Shown here: piece by piece, positions 1 through 9,029 of the stretch
Numbering within the stretch: position 1 is the first letter of the stretch
How the letters are laid out: every line of letters begins with the position of its first letter
Origin: Kiloniellales bacterium
Lineage (GTDB): Bacteria > Pseudomonadota > Alphaproteobacteria > Kiloniellales > JAKSBE01
DNA: 38,228 bases
Assembly (NCBI GenBank): GCA_022361275.1
Contig: JAKSBE010000274.1
Coordinates: 1-38,228 of the forward strand
Reading direction: 5' to 3'
Translations under genes and position numbers: made by a program
Notes under the pieces: model-generated
What the model saw: the letters and a program-made list of their open reading frames with translations, nothing else
Database searches by the model: none
Told to the model about the DNA's origin: nothing

Positions 1-17
1 TCCCCCCCGGGCGACCC

Positions 18-686
18 TCAGCCCGGGCTCGGCGCCTGGGCTCTGCGATAGGCAACCAGATCCTCGATCGTCACCACCGGCATCGCCCGCGCCTCGGCGA
101 AGCGCAGGATCTCCGGCAGGCGCGCCATGGAGCCATCCGGGTTGGCCAACTCGCAAAGCACCCCGGCCGGCCTGCGACCGGCCAGCCGCGCGAGGTCGAT
201 CGCCGCCTCGGTATGGCCGCGGCGGGCCAGCACCCCGCCGGGCTCTGCCCGCAGGGGGAAGACATGGCCGGGTCTGGCGAGGTCCCGCGGCCGGCAGTCT
301 TCCGCGACCGCGGTCCTGACCGTGGTCACCCGGTCGACGGCTGAGACCCCGGTCGTGACACCCTCGCGCGCTTCGATCGAGACCGTGTAGGCCGTGCCCA
401 GGCGCGAGGTGTTGTCGGTGACCATCTGCGGCAGGTCCAGGCGCCGCAGCTTGTCTTCGGTCATGCAAAGGCAGACGATGCCGCTGCCCTCGCGGATCAG
501 AAGGGCCATCTGCTCCACGGTCAGGGTCTCGGCGGCGAAGATTATGTCACCCTCGTTTTCCCGATCCTCGTCGTCGACGACGAGAACGCCCTCACCGCCG
601 CGCAGCTGGGCGACCGCCCGCTCCACGCGCCGGATGGGATCTCCGAAGGCGGCAAGCGGCGAAGTCTTGTCTGTGATCTGATTCAT
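18..686 (-). CDS. ribB: 3,4-dihydroxy-2-butanone 4-phosphate synthase
   Basis: Converts ribulose 5-phosphate to formate and 3,4-dihydroxy-2-butanone 4-phosphate, the four-carbon precursor of riboflavin, in the cytoplasm. The 222-residue protein carries the acidic loop [10 protein letters not shown] (residues 38-47) and the [13 protein letters not shown] motif (158-170), both typical of RibB. The length fits a stand-alone RibB; there is no GTP cyclohydrolase II (RibA) domain. The ORF track starts at 794, but I choose the ATG at 686 because GAGAGGTGA sits just upstream and the extra 36 residues look like leader, not protein. An FMN riboswitch lies upstream on the same strand, so expression should fall when FMN is plentiful. 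No other riboflavin gene is adjacent. The identification is secure. Confidence 0.95.
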   Translation of the reverse strand: MNQITDKTSPLAAFGDPIRRVERAVAQLRGGEGVLVVDDEDRENEGDIIFAAETLTVEQMALLIREGSGIVCLCMTEDKLRRLDLPQMVTDNTSRLGTAYTVSIEAREGVTTGVSAVDRVTTVRTAVAEDCRPRDLARPGHVFPLRAEPGGVLARRGHTEAAIDLARLAGRRPAGVLCELANPDGSMARLPEILRFAEARAMPVVTIEDLVAYRRAQAPSPG

Positions 687-810
687 GGCCGTCACCTCTC
701 GTCTCAAGCGGCGAAGCAGAATCAGGGCGTTGTCGGGAAGCGCGCAGGGCCGGCGGCCGCCACGCGAAGCTCGACCGCAAGGCGCAGCGGCCACCGCGGT
801 TCGAGCAACT

Positions 811-958
811 CATCCTCTCCCATCCGGACTGTTACCGTCGGCTCCGGCCTCTCACCGGATCTGCTGACCCCGCCGATGAACTCGGCGGGCGCTCGCGGGC
901 TGCCCTCTCTGGTGTCGAGGGATACCGCCGGCCGGGAATTTCACCCTGCCCTGAGAAC
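811..958 (-). promoter_or_regulatory. FMN riboswitch (RFN element)
   Basis: Read on the minus strand, this stretch holds the conserved RFN blocks in order: AGGGCAGGGTGAAATTCCC, then CCGGCGGTA, GCCCGCGAGCG, GGTCAGCAGATCCGGTGAGA and GCCGACGGTAACAGTCCGGA, ending in TGGGAGAGGATGAG. This is the six-stem FMN aptamer found upstream of ribB-type genes. About 125 nt separate it from the ribB start. I did not resolve the expression platform; in proteobacteria it is usually a terminator or a ribosome-site sequestering stem. Confidence 0.95.
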
Positions 959-1059
959 AAGCGCCTTTGGTTTCAAAACGTCTCCACAGGAGACCGGAAA
1001 AACCTATCCGTAGAGCGTCCCGGCGGCAAGGCCGTGCCGGACGCGGCCGAAGGGTCCCA

Positions 1060-1096
1060 CAAAAGCACCGCGCCCCGCCCGGGGGAGCGGGGCGCG
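1060..1096 (-). terminator. Rho-independent terminator of the DUF465 gene
   Basis: A perfect 10-bp stem CGCGCCCCGC / GCGGGGCGCG (1069-1078 and 1087-1096) encloses an 8-nt loop. On the minus strand it is followed by GTGCTTTTGTG, a short T tract. It lies 45 bp past the stop of the minus-strand DUF465 gene and before the ribB riboswitch, so it separates the two transcription units. Confidence 0.8.
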
Positions 1097-1140
1097 GAAG
1101 GCGCCGGCTTAATGTCCGGAGCCGCGGCTCCGGGCAGGGG

Positions 1141-1470
1141 TCAAGCCGCCGGCACCCGTTCTGGTACGTTTCCCGACCGAGCCTCGCCACCGGCGGGGAG
1201 CGGAAGCGGGATAATCTCAGCGGCCTCGCCGACCAGCACCGTCTCGGCATTGATCGCCTCGAGCAGCCGTTCGATGCTGGCCATCTCGTCCTTGATCAGA
1301 AGCTTGCGCTTCTTGATCCGCCGGATCAGCTGATCGTCCGCGGCCGGCCGGCTGGTCTCGGCCTCCAGCTTCTCCTCCAGGCTCTGATGCGTCTGGGCCA
1401 GAGCCCGGTACCGATTGAAGATGCTCGCGCTCGGGGCCCTGGTGGAAACCCTGCGCAAATGTTCGGTCAT
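1141..1470 (-). CDS. DUF465 (YdcH-like) small coiled-coil protein
   Basis: A 109-residue protein whose middle (about residues 20-70) has the DUF465/YdcH pattern: a short helical hairpin with YRALAQTHQSLEEKLEAE, then a basic IRRIKKRKLLIKDEM helix. The family is common in alphaproteobacteria, usually 60-80 residues, and its function is not established. This copy is longer because of an N-terminal extension (TEHLRRVSTRAPSAS) and a Pro/Ala-rich tail of about 30 residues without clear motifs. AAGGAG stands 9 nt before the ATG. It is followed by its own terminator and is divergent from the downstream LysR gene, whose operator-like palindrome lies about 280 bp away. Confidence 0.85.
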   Translation of the reverse strand: MTEHLRRVSTRAPSASIFNRYRALAQTHQSLEEKLEAETSRPAADDQLIRRIKKRKLLIKDEMASIERLLEAINAETVLVGEAAEIIPLPLPAGGEARSGNVPERVPAA

Positions 1471-1740
1471 GGCTGCACTCCTTGTCCTTTTTCGGTCGCG
1501 ACGACCGTTCCGCTTCGGCCTGGGACGTCAGATGCCGCTGTCTGCTGTGCAAGACTTGGGACGAAGGGCAACCAGCCACCAATCGTAATCGCCGGGCTGC
1601 CTGATCGGCGTTTCGGATCAAGGCCGCGGACCGCTCCGATCCGACGGTTTGGAAGCACGAAGGACGCCCGTAAAGGCGCGCCGAAGGCCTTCCGTCGGAG
1701 GATGGGAAGCCCTGAAGCCATTAACTAATCGCATAATCGC

Positions 1741-1767
1741 CTATCTTTGATAGTAATTTTCTATCAA
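1741..1767. promoter_or_regulatory. OxyR/LysR-type operator upstream of lysR (site 1)
   Basis: TTGATAG-N7-CTATCAA (1747-1767) is a perfect inverted repeat with 7-bp arms and contains the T-N11-A core expected for LysR-type regulators. A third half-site, CTATC at 1741-1745, forms an overlapping CTATC-TTT-GATAG palindrome. The core ATAG-N7-CTAT is the half-operator known for OxyR. The site is 122 bp upstream of the lysR start and recurs, slightly diverged, upstream of mrpA and between usp and the F0 trio. Binding by the adjacent LysR protein is inference. Confidence 0.65.
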
Positions 1768-1888
1768 CATGTTTGCCGCCTCCCTTGGTCCCACGACGCC
1801 TTGAAAGCGGCCCGAGGCTTCCCGATTTGACTGGAAGTCGTCCCCAGAATCCTAGCCGCTCTCCGGCGGCGCCTTATCGGGAACATTC

Positions 1889-2809
1889 GTGCCCACCCTG
1901 AAACAGCTTCGCTACCTGGTCGCGGTCGCTGAGACCCTGCACTTTCGGCGAGCCGCCGAGATGAGCCACGTCAGCCAGCCCACGCTCAGCGGCCAGCTAC
2001 GCGAGCTCGAAGACCGTCTCGGCGTACAGCTCGTCGAGCGCAGCCGCAGCAAGGTCGTCCTCACGCCGCTCGGTCGCGAGATCGCGGCCAGGGCGAAGAC
2101 CGTCTTGCGCGACGTCCAGGATGTGGTCGAGCTCGCCAAGCAGGGGCAGGCGCCGCTGGGCGGAACCATTCGGGTCGGCGTGCTGCCGTCGCTCGGGCCT
2201 TACTTCCTGCCGCACATCCTGCCCGAACTTCACGACCGCTATCCGGAGCTCAAGCTCTACGTCCGGGAGGGCCTGCCCGACGTTCTGCTCGAGGGGCTCG
2301 ACGACGGCAAACTCGATCTGCTGTTCTTTCCCCTGCCGGTCAAAGGTGCCGACCTGCAGAGCGTCAGGCTGTTCCGCGAGCCGCTCTGGGTCGTGGTCCC
2401 CGGCGAGCATCGCCTGGTGTGCCGGGAGAAGATCCAGAGGTCGGACCTTGAGGGCGAGACCTTCCTGACCCTGGAGCGCGGCCACCGGCTGCACGATCAG
2501 GTCCGGGAGCTCTGCGAGCAGTACGGCGCCGAGCTCTCGCTCGACTACGAGGGCACCAGCCTCGACACTCTGCGCCAGATGGTGGCCATGGGCATGGGCT
2601 TGTCCCTCCTGCCCGCGCTCTACGTTCGCTCCGAGGTGCTGCACGACCGCCAGGTGGTCGCGCGGGAGATGAAGTCTCGGGCGCCCTACCGCATGGTCGG
2701 GATGATCTGGCGGCGGCAGTCGGCGCGGCAGGAGGAATACGAGACCCTCGCCGACCAGATCCGCAGCATCCTGAAGAACCGGGGCCTGCAGATCACCGTG
2801 ATGTCCTGA
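1889..2809 (+). CDS. OxyR-like LysR-family regulator lacking the peroxidatic cysteine
   Basis: A 306-residue LysR-type transcription factor. The N-terminal winged helix-turn-helix (residues 1-60, HFRRAAEMSHVSQPTLSGQL) and the effector domain (from about 92) resemble OxyR throughout, including VGVLPSLGPYFLPHILP and GTSLDTLRQMVAMGMGLSLLPAL. In OxyR, Cys199 in GHCLRDQ is oxidised by peroxide and pairs with Cys208. Here the motif reads GHRLHDQVRELC: the first cysteine is Arg200 while the second (Cys209) remains. It therefore should not sense peroxide by the classical disulfide. A canonical oxyR lies 17 kb away in the same window. Translation starts at GTG 1889. A strong palindrome upstream suggests autoregulation, and related palindromes suggest it controls mrp, usp and the F0 pair. 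Family is certain; role is inferred. Confidence 0.85.
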   Translation: MPTLKQLRYLVAVAETLHFRRAAEMSHVSQPTLSGQLRELEDRLGVQLVERSRSKVVLTPLGREIAARAKTVLRDVQDVVELAKQGQAPLGGTIRVGVLPSLGPYFLPHILPELHDRYPELKLYVREGLPDVLLEGLDDGKLDLLFFPLPVKGADLQSVRLFREPLWVVVPGEHRLVCREKIQRSDLEGETFLTLERGHRLHDQVRELCEQYGAELSLDYEGTSLDTLRQMVAMGMGLSLLPALYVRSEVLHDRQVVAREMKSRAPYRMVGMIWRRQSARQEEYETLADQIRSILKNRGLQITVMS

Positions 2810-2854
2810 TGATGCGACGCGGACGCGCAGAGCGCTCCTTCTGCGGATAAAACT

Positions 2855-2950
2855 CCAACCGTCATGCCCGGCCCCGATCCGGGCAGCCATCGTTCAACGG
2901 CACCATGGATTGCCGGGGGATTGCCGAGGGATTGCCGGATCGCGCGAAGC
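2855..2950. repeat. Intergenic palindromic repeat region
   Basis: Between lysR and mrpG (2810-3061) there is no convincing gene. GTCATGCCCGGCCCCGATCCGGGCA is a hairpin of the type scattered through alphaproteobacterial intergenic regions. It is followed by three near-tandem copies of GGATTGCCG around 2907-2940. It may act as the shared 3' boundary of the convergent lysR and mrp transcripts. Confidence 0.5.
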
Positions 2951-3061
2951 GGTGCGAAGCACTGGGCTACGGCCCCCTACGCGCCTCGGCAGCGCGCGCC
3001 CCGGCAAAGACAGATTGCGGGGCTCGACACCGAGGCCTTGAGCATCGTCGAGTGAGCGCCG

Positions 3062-3445
3062 TCAAGTCCGTCGCTCCTCCGCCTCCGGGGCCGTCGCCCG
3101 CTCGTCCTCCATCCCGCCGGCCGGAGGTCTCCGGCCGAGCTCGTCGGTCACCATTCCCTTCCACAGCGGGACGCCGGTCCGATAGGCCGCCCGGCCGATC
3201 ATGTGGGCGGCGACCGGCGCGGTCAGCAGCAGGAACAGGATCGCGGCCAGGGCACGGGCGACGATCCCGGTCTCGCCGAAGTGGGTCGCCACGGCGAGCA
3301 GGATCAAGCCGCAACCCAGCGTCCCCGCCTTGGTCGAGGCGTGCATCCGGATCAGGACGTCCGGCAGGCGCAGGACGCCGAGCGCCGCGGCGAAGGCGAA
3401 GAAGCCGCCGGAGACGACGAGGAAGGACGTCAGGATCTCGGTCAT
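3062..3445 (-). CDS. mrpG: Mrp antiporter subunit G
   Basis: The last gene of the mrp operon, 127 residues. MrpG (MnhG/PhaG) is a small three-helix subunit of the multi-subunit cation/proton antiporter in the inner membrane. The family core is seen in FFAFAAALGVLRLPDVLIRMHASTKAGTLG, followed by hydrophobic segments at about residues 45-60 and 65-85. A charged C-terminal tail (GGMEDERATAPEAEERRT) extends beyond the usual core. Its ATG overlaps the mrpF stop by 4 bp, so translation is probably coupled. Confidence 0.93.
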   Translation of the reverse strand: MTEILTSFLVVSGGFFAFAAALGVLRLPDVLIRMHASTKAGTLGCGLILLAVATHFGETGIVARALAAILFLLLTAPVAAHMIGRAAYRTGVPLWKGMVTDELGRRPPAGGMEDERATAPEAEERRT

Positions 3446-3777
3446 CGCGGGTCCTCCCCCCCTTCACCCTCCTCCGGCGCGCCGCCTTCGCGGTACGTCT
3501 GCCGCCGCTCGGCGAAGCGGGCGAAGGCGACGGTGGCCAGGAAGGCGACCAGCGCCAGGGCGATGGCGACGTCGAGGAAGGCCGGCTCCTCGGCGGCGAT
3601 CGCGAAGAGCGCCGAAAAGGCCACGGTGAGCACGGTCAGAAGATCCAGGGCGACGACCCGGTCGGGCAGGCTCGGCCCACGGGCCAGACGCAGCACCGAC
3701 AGGGCCATGGCCGCCAGAAGCAGCGCGAAGGCGATGTCCACTGCCCAGGGCAGGATGGTTCCGGCTGTATCCATCAC
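3442..3777 (-). CDS. mrpF: Mrp antiporter subunit F
   Basis: A 111-residue membrane subunit with three predicted helices and the family motif RGPSLPDRVVALDLLTV near residues 33-49. MrpF is needed for assembly and activity of the Mrp complex and is homologous to MnhF/PhaF. The C-terminus is acidic and glycine-rich (EGGAPEEGEGGEDPR). It overlaps mrpE upstream and mrpG downstream by 4 bp each. Confidence 0.93.
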   Translation of the reverse strand: MMDTAGTILPWAVDIAFALLLAAMALSVLRLARGPSLPDRVVALDLLTVLTVAFSALFAIAAEEPAFLDVAIALALVAFLATVAFARFAERRQTYREGGAPEEGEGGEDPR

Positions 3778-4247
3778 TCCAGTGCCTCGATGACGCGACG
3801 TTCGATTCCCTGCTTCAGATCGCGGCGCAGCTCCTCAGGGTCCTCGACGAACATGGCGTGGACGTAGAGGGTCCGGCGGTCGGCGGAGACATCCAGACTG
3901 AGGCTGCCGGGGGTCAGCGAGATCAGATTCGCGACCAGCAGGATGCCGCCCTCGCCTTCGACCTCCAGGGGCAGGGCGATGATCCCGGGCCGGCTGAGAT
4001 GGGCCGGTGTCACCACGTCCCAGACCACGCGGAAGCTGGAGACCACCAGCTCGTAGACGAAGAGGCCGGCCAGCCGCAGAACCCGGAAAACCCGCCCGAA
4101 GTAGGCGCTGTCCTCGAACAGCGGCCGGGCGGCCCAGAGGGCGAGGTAGCCGAGCCCGAAGCCGAGGGCCAGGCTCGGCAGCGTGAAGCTGCCGACCAGG
4201 GCGGCCCAGGCCGCCGCCAGAAGCATGTTCACGACCAGGGGGTTCAT
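3774..4247 (-). CDS. mrpE: Mrp antiporter subunit E
   Basis: A 157-residue subunit. It has N-terminal hydrophobic helices (about residues 5-40), a further helix at about 55-75, and a cytoplasmic domain with the MrpE signature ANLISLTPGSLSLDVS and the terminal HAMFVEDPEELRRDLKQ. MrpE is a peripheral part of the Mrp complex that influences its stability and activity in other bacteria. It overlaps mrpD and mrpF by 4 bp. Confidence 0.93.
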   Translation of the reverse strand: MNPLVVNMLLAAAWAALVGSFTLPSLALGFGLGYLALWAARPLFEDSAYFGRVFRVLRLAGLFVYELVVSSFRVVWDVVTPAHLSRPGIIALPLEVEGEGGILLVANLISLTPGSLSLDVSADRRTLYVHAMFVEDPEELRRDLKQGIERRVIEALE

Positions 4248-5746
4248 GGCGCACCTGCCAGCACGCCCCGGACGTAGGGCGTCGGATCCAGAAGCTGGTC
4301 GGCCGCGCGTTCGGCGAGGGCCAGGAAGGGCTCGGGCGCCAGACCGATGGTCACGGTCAGCGCGGCCAGAGCCAGAACCGGGCCCAGCAGCGCCAGAAGC
4401 TCGCGCCGCTCCAGCACGGCGAGCCGCGGCGCGACGCCGGCCGGGTGCGGCTTCCAGAAGGCCTCGGCCCAGATCTTGGTCATCGAGAAGACGGTCAGCA
4501 GACCGACCGCCAGGGCGACCGCGGCGGCGACGTAGGCGCCGGTCTCCAGGCTCGCCTTGATCAGCAGGAACTTCGCCCAGAAGCCGGAGAGCGGCGGAAA
4601 GCCGGCCAGCGAGAAGGCCGGCACCAGGAACAACGCGGCGAGCAGGGGACTGGACTTGTAGAGCCCGCCGATCGCGCCGAGCTCGAAGGACCCGGTCAGG
4701 CGCCTGGCGACGCCGCTGATCAGGAAGAGGTTCGCCTTCACGATGATGTGGTGGACCAGGTAGAAGACGGCGCCCAGCAGCGCCAGCGGCGTGTACAGCG
4801 CGAGCCCCAGCACCATGTAGCCGATCTGGCTGACGATGTGGAAGGAGAGCACCTTGCGGAACTCGCTCTGCGCCGCCGCGCCCAGAACGCCGGTGATCAT
4901 GGTCAGGGCGGCGACGACCAGCAGCAGGCCGTGGGTGAAGGCCAGGTCCTGGGTGAAGACCAGGGTGAACATGCGGATCAGGGCGTAGACCCCGACCTTG
5001 GTCAGCAGGCCGGCGAAGACCGCCGAGATCGCCACGGCCGGCGTATGATAGGAAGCCGGCAGCCAGAAGAACAGCGGAAAGAGCGCGGCCTTGATCCCGA
5101 AGGCGACGATGAAGAGGACCGCGATCACGCTCAGCAGGCCCTGGTTCTCGGCCACGGCCACGGCGAGGTGCAGGTCGGCGAGGTTCAGCGTGCCGGTCAG
5201 GCCGTAGAGCAGCCCGATCCCGGTCAGGAGCATCACGGTCGAGACCAGGTTGAGGGCGACGTACTTGATGCCGCCGTCGAGCTGCGCCTTGCTCTGCCCC
5301 AGGACCAGGAGGCCGAAGGAGGCGATCAACATGACCTCGAACCAGACGTAGAGGTTGAAGAGGTCGCCGGTCAGGAAGGCGCCGCAGACTCCCGCGAGCA
5401 GCACGTGAAAGAGCGCGTGATAGCCCAGCGCCTCCTGACGCGCGTCGATGTCGGCCAGGGCGTAGACCGCCACCGCCAGGCCGGTGATCGCGGTGATCAG
5501 GACCATGATCGCGCTCAGCAGGTCGGCGACCAGGGTGATGCCGAAGGGCGCCGGCCAGGCGCCCATCTGGGCCGCCAGCAGGCCCTGGTCCCAGACCTCG
5601 GCCAGCAGCCAGAGCGCGGCGCCGAGCAGGGCCAGGCAGCCGCCGATGCTGATCCAGCGCGAGGCCGTGCGCTGCTTGCGCAGCAGGCAGGTCAGGATCG
5701 CGGCCCCGAGGGGCAGGAGGATCGGCAGGGAGAGGAGCCAGCTCAC
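4244..5746 (-). CDS. mrpD: Mrp antiporter subunit D (NuoM/N-like)
   Basis: A 500-residue, roughly 14-helix proton-translocating subunit related to complex I NuoM/NuoN. Visible family motifs are FNLYVWFEVMLIASFGLLVLG, with the conserved membrane Glu, FFWLPASYHTPAVAISAVFAGLLTKVGVYAL, with the key Lys, and YLVHHIIVKANLFLISG. MrpD and MrpA are the two antiporter-like subunits thought to move Na+ and H+ across the inner membrane. The length is normal. It overlaps mrpC (5743-5746) and mrpE (4244-4247) by 4 bp, part of the tight operon. Confidence 0.95.
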   Translation of the reverse strand: MSWLLSLPILLPLGAAILTCLLRKQRTASRWISIGGCLALLGAALWLLAEVWDQGLLAAQMGAWPAPFGITLVADLLSAIMVLITAITGLAVAVYALADIDARQEALGYHALFHVLLAGVCGAFLTGDLFNLYVWFEVMLIASFGLLVLGQSKAQLDGGIKYVALNLVSTVMLLTGIGLLYGLTGTLNLADLHLAVAVAENQGLLSVIAVLFIVAFGIKAALFPLFFWLPASYHTPAVAISAVFAGLLTKVGVYALIRMFTLVFTQDLAFTHGLLLVVAALTMITGVLGAAAQSEFRKVLSFHIVSQIGYMVLGLALYTPLALLGAVFYLVHHIIVKANLFLISGVARRLTGSFELGAIGGLYKSSPLLAALFLVPAFSLAGFPPLSGFWAKFLLIKASLETGAYVAAAVALAVGLLTVFSMTKIWAEAFWKPHPAGVAPRLAVLERRELLALLGPVLALAALTVTIGLAPEPFLALAERAADQLLDPTPYVRGVLAGAP

Positions 5747-6129
5747 GCCTCAGGCCCTCCCTCGCCTTTCGGCGTCTCGCCGATCGGCTCCGCTTCGCGC
5801 ATCGCGTGGCTGTCCAGCGTGCCCAGCACGTGGTAGCCGCGATAGACCAGGACCAGGGCGAAGGCGAGCAACCCGAAGCCGATCACGATCGCGGTCAGGA
5901 CCAGGGCCTGCGGCAAGGCGTTGGCGACGACGCCGGCCGGGCCGTCCAGGCCCTCGGGAATCAGCGGCGGCGCCGCGCGGACCAGCCGGCCGGCGGTGAA
6001 GATGGTCAGGTTGGCGGCGTTGCTGAGCAGCACCAGGCCGATCAGGAACTTCAGCACGTTGCGGGCGAGCATCAGGTAGACGCTCGTCGCCACCAGGATG
6101 CCGACCAGGACCGCGAGGGCCGCCTCCAC
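5743..6129 (-). CDS. mrpC: Mrp antiporter subunit C (NuoK-like)
   Basis: A 128-residue, three-helix subunit homologous to NuoK, with the typical LMLARNVLKFLIGLVLLSNAANLTIF segment and PQALVLTAIVIGFGLLAFALVLVYR. It starts with GTG at 6129, only 3 bp after the mrpB stop, and overlaps mrpD by 4 bp. It is the one junction in the operon without an ATGA-type overlap. Confidence 0.94.
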   Translation of the reverse strand: MEAALAVLVGILVATSVYLMLARNVLKFLIGLVLLSNAANLTIFTAGRLVRAAPPLIPEGLDGPAGVVANALPQALVLTAIVIGFGLLAFALVLVYRGYHVLGTLDSHAMREAEPIGETPKGEGGPEA

Positions 6130-6132
6130 GGT

Positions 6133-6552
6133 TCAGACCTCCTCTTCCAGGGCGAAGACCAGGGTCAGGACCGCGCCGACGACGACCAGGTAGACGCCGA
6201 CATCGAAGACCAGAACGCTGCTCAGCGGCAGGCCCTTGCTGTCCTCGGTGGCGCCAAGGAACCACCACTGCCCGGTGAAGAGCGGATCCCCGAAGGGCCC
6301 CGCCGAGAGGCCGGCCAGCAGCGCCAGCGCGAGGCCGATTATGCCGAGGTCCCTTGGATCGATCCGCAAGGCGGCGCGGGCCGCCGCGGTGCCCTGCGCG
6401 ATCGCGTAGAGCGCGAAGCCGATCGCCGCGATCAGGCCGCCGATGAAGCCGCCGCCGGGCTCGTTGTGGCCACGCAGCAGCATGTAGACCGAGAACAGCA
6501 GCATCAGCGCCACCAGGACCCGGGTCGCGGCGCTGAGGATCAGGGAGTTCAT
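6133..6552 (-). CDS. mrpB: Mrp antiporter subunit B
   Basis: A 139-residue membrane subunit. [24 protein letters not shown] is the MnhB/MrpB signature, and the C-terminus carries [26 protein letters not shown]. The ORF track runs this frame up to 7386, but that extension is a shadow of mrpA; the true start is ATG 6552, overlapping the mrpA stop by 4 bp. MrpB is a separate gene here, so the operon is the seven-gene group 1 arrangement and not the fused PhaAB form. Confidence 0.95.
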   Translation of the reverse strand: MNSLILSAATRVLVALMLLFSVYMLLRGHNEPGGGFIGGLIAAIGFALYAIAQGTAAARAALRIDPRDLGIIGLALALLAGLSAGPFGDPLFTGQWWFLGATEDSKGLPLSSVLVFDVGVYLVVVGAVLTLVFALEEEV

Positions 6553-8870
6553 CTCGACACCTCCCGGCCGGCCCCGCCGCGAAGCAGCGCGAAGGCGGCG
6601 AGGGCGGCGACGATGACCACGGCGATCTCGCCGAAGGTGTCGAGGGCGCGGAAGTCGACCAGGATGACGTTGACGATGTTCCGGCCGTAGGCTTCGGGCA
6701 GACTGGCGGACTCGAAGTAGGCGGTGATCTCGCGGTCGAGCGGTGTCTCGACCACCGCAATCAGGACGGCGGCGACCGCCGTGCCCAGGGCCAGCGCCAC
6801 CACCGCATCCCGGCGGCGGCCCCAGGTCCCGCCGCTGCGGACCGCGCGGAAGCCCGGCAGGCGGACCATCAGCACGGCCAGCAGGATCACGACCAGGGTC
6901 TCGACCAGCAACTGGGTAATGGCGAGGTCCGGTGCGCCGAAGCTGACGAAGAGCACGGCGATGCCGACCCCGACGACGCCCAGGGCCGAGATCGCCGCCA
7001 AGCGGGAGTCGGTCGCGGCGGCCAGGAAGGCGCCGGCCGCGACCAGACCGAGCAGGCCCCATTCCCTGGCAAGGAGGGCCGGCGGCGCCTCGGGCAGGCG
7101 CAACGCGTCGGTGACGAGAAAGCTGGCGGAGAGCGCAAGGGTCAGGGTTGCGAAGACGACCAGCAGATAGGTGGTGAGCCGGCCGTTCTGGAGCACGCGG
7201 GTCTGGACCGCGGCGACCGCCTTGAGACCGTCGAGCAGGCGATCCCAGGCCCGATCGGCGGTGGTCGGCAGCCGGGCTTCGGCCGCGGCCAGGGCCACGC
7301 GCAGCCGCTGGTGGCCGGCGTAGACCGCCAGGCCCAGGCCGAAAGTGAGCAGGCTGAGCATCAGCGGCAGGTTGATGCCGTGCCAAAGCGCCAGTTTCAC
7401 GCTCTCCGGCCGGCCGAGGATCGCGGTCACCGCCGGCTGCACGAAGACGTCGGCGATCAGCGAGGGGGCCAGGCCGAAGCTCAGACCGAGGACGGCCAGG
7501 AGCAGCGGGCCGGCCAGCATCCGAAAGGGGGCTTCGTAGGGCGCCTTCGGCGTCGCCGGGCTCGGGCCGTAGAAGGGCCGCACCGCGACGATCGCCGCCA
7601 CCGCGACCATCAAGGCGTTGGCCAGCACCGCCGCGGAGGCGACCAGCAGCGGCTCGGACGCGATGGCCAGGGCGCCCTCGTACTTCAGCTCCTTGCCGAT
7701 GAAGCCGAGGAAGGGCGGAAAGCCGGCCATGGAGAGCGCGGCCAGGGCGGCGGCGGCGGCCGTCACCGGCATCGCACGGGCCAGGCCGTGCAGTCGCGCC
7801 ACCTCCCGCGTACCGCTGGCATGGTCGACGATGCCGACGATCAGGAACAGTGCCGCCTTGTAGAAGGAATGGACGATCAGGAAGGTCATCGCGGCGGCGA
7901 CCGCCACCGTCGCCTCCGCGCCCAGGAACATGGTCAAGGTGCCCAGCGCCATGACCGTGGTATAGGCGAGCACGAGCTTGAGATCGGTCTGCCGCAGGGC
8001 CAGGATCGAGGCCCAGACCGCGGTGATCGCGCCGAAGATCGTGAGGCTCCAGATCCAGGCCTCGGTCCCGCTCAAGGCCGGATGCAGACGCGCCAGCAGG
8101 TAGATGCCGGCCTTGACCATGGTCGCCGAATGCAGATAGGCGCTGACCGGGGTCGGCGCGGCCATGGCGTTGGGCAGCCAGAAGTGAAAGGGCACCTGCG
8201 CCGACTTGGTAAAGGCGCCGAGGAGCACCAGGACCAGGATCGGCGTGTAGAGCGCATGATCCTGGAGCAGCTCGCCCGAGGCGACGATCTGCGAGACCTC
8301 GAAACTGCCTGCCGCCGTCCCGAGCAGGATCAGCCCCGCCAGGAGCGCCAGGCCGCCGGCGCCGGTGACCAGAAGGGCCTGAAGGGCCGCCCGCCGCGCC
8401 TTGGCCGAGCCGTGGTCGAAGCCGACCAGGAGGTAGGAGGTGACGGTCGTCAGTTCCCAGAACACGAAAAGCGTGATCAGGTTGTCGGCCAGGACCAAGC
8501 CGAGCATCGCGGCCATGAAGGACAAGAGGTAGAGATAGTAGCGCCCGAGATGGGGATGGCCGCCGAGATAGGCGCCGGAATAGAGCAGCACCAGAGTGCC
8601 GATCCCGCTGATCAGCAGCGCGAAGGTCAGGCTTAGGCCATCGATGAGGAATGACAGGCTGACACCCAGGCTCGGCACCCAGTCGGTGCTCAGCCGGACG
8701 ACCCCGCCACCTGCGACCGCGGGAACCTGGGCCGCGAAGAACAGGGCCAGGGCAGCCGGAAGCGCGGCCAGAAGCCAGCCGGCCCAGACCGATCGCGCGT
8801 CGCGCGTTTCCCCCGGACCCACTGCAATGTCTTGTCCCTCACCCGACCCCTGCGACCCCTGATCCCGCAT
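6549..8870 (-). CDS. mrpA: Mrp antiporter subunit A (NuoL-like)
   Basis: A 773-residue large subunit and first gene of the mrpABCDEFG operon. The N-terminal two thirds is NuoL-like: [20 protein letters not shown] with the membrane Glu, [19 protein letters not shown] with the Lys, and [15 protein letters not shown]. The C-terminal third has the MrpA-specific extension ([22 protein letters not shown] and [16 protein letters not shown]), corresponding to the NuoJ-like DUF4040 and MbhE-like segments. The Mrp complex exports Na+ (sometimes K+ or Li+) in exchange for protons and supports growth at high pH or high salt. The first 25-30 residues are polar and poorly conserved, and the ribosome site is weak, so the start could be slightly internal. 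An operator-like palindrome lies 88 bp upstream. Confidence 0.95.
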   Translation of the reverse strand: MRDQGSQGSGEGQDIAVGPGETRDARSVWAGWLLAALPAALALFFAAQVPAVAGGGVVRLSTDWVPSLGVSLSFLIDGLSLTFALLISGIGTLVLLYSGAYLGGHPHLGRYYLYLLSFMAAMLGLVLADNLITLFVFWELTTVTSYLLVGFDHGSAKARRAALQALLVTGAGGLALLAGLILLGTAAGSFEVSQIVASGELLQDHALYTPILVLVLLGAFTKSAQVPFHFWLPNAMAAPTPVSAYLHSATMVKAGIYLLARLHPALSGTEAWIWSLTIFGAITAVWASILALRQTDLKLVLAYTTVMALGTLTMFLGAEATVAVAAAMTFLIVHSFYKAALFLIVGIVDHASGTREVARLHGLARAMPVTAAAAALAALSMAGFPPFLGFIGKELKYEGALAIASEPLLVASAAVLANALMVAVAAIVAVRPFYGPSPATPKAPYEAPFRMLAGPLLLAVLGLSFGLAPSLIADVFVQPAVTAILGRPESVKLALWHGINLPLMLSLLTFGLGLAVYAGHQRLRVALAAAEARLPTTADRAWDRLLDGLKAVAAVQTRVLQNGRLTTYLLVVFATLTLALSASFLVTDALRLPEAPPALLAREWGLLGLVAAGAFLAAATDSRLAAISALGVVGVGIAVLFVSFGAPDLAITQLLVETLVVILLAVLMVRLPGFRAVRSGGTWGRRRDAVVALALGTAVAAVLIAVVETPLDREITAYFESASLPEAYGRNIVNVILVDFRALDTFGEIAVVIVAALAAFALLRGGAGREVSR

Positions 8871-8957
8871 GACCCCGTGTTGCTTTCGTCTCCGGCACGA
8901 TTAGGCCGGAATATGGTCCTGAGAGCCTGATGGCAGCAATCGAAGCTACTCGGATTT

Positions 8958-8978
8958 TTGATAGGAATTATCCATCAA
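8958..8978. promoter_or_regulatory. OxyR/LysR-type operator upstream of mrpA (site 2)
   Basis: TTGATAG-N7-CCATCAA differs from site 1 by one base in the arms and keeps the AT-rich spacer (GAATTAT versus TAATTTT). It lies between the usp stop and the mrpA start, where no gene is present, and so marks a probable internal promoter for the mrp operon. Confidence 0.6.
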
Positions 8979-9000
8979 CCGCAGCCCCGCCTTGCGGTTG
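8976..9000 (-). terminator. Hairpin after usp, abutting the mrpA operator
   Basis: CAACCGCA / TGCGGTTG forms an 8-bp stem with a 9-nt loop, 29 bp past the usp stop. It has no T run on the minus strand, so it may be a weak terminator, an RNA-stabilising hairpin or part of the operator region that it touches. Confidence 0.35.
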
Positions 9001-9029
9001 CTATGATCCGCGGGCTCTTTTTGAAAACT

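Noticed and set aside
4445-5836. Long antisense ORF opposite mrpD (and similar ones opposite mrpA, acyl-CoA and TRAP genes)
   Set aside because: Compositions dominated by Gln, Asp, Gly, Arg and His are typical antisense shadows of GC-rich membrane-protein genes.
6133-7386. 417-residue ORF ending in MrpB
   Set aside because: The part before ATG 6552 is the wrong frame of mrpA; MrpB itself is 139 residues.
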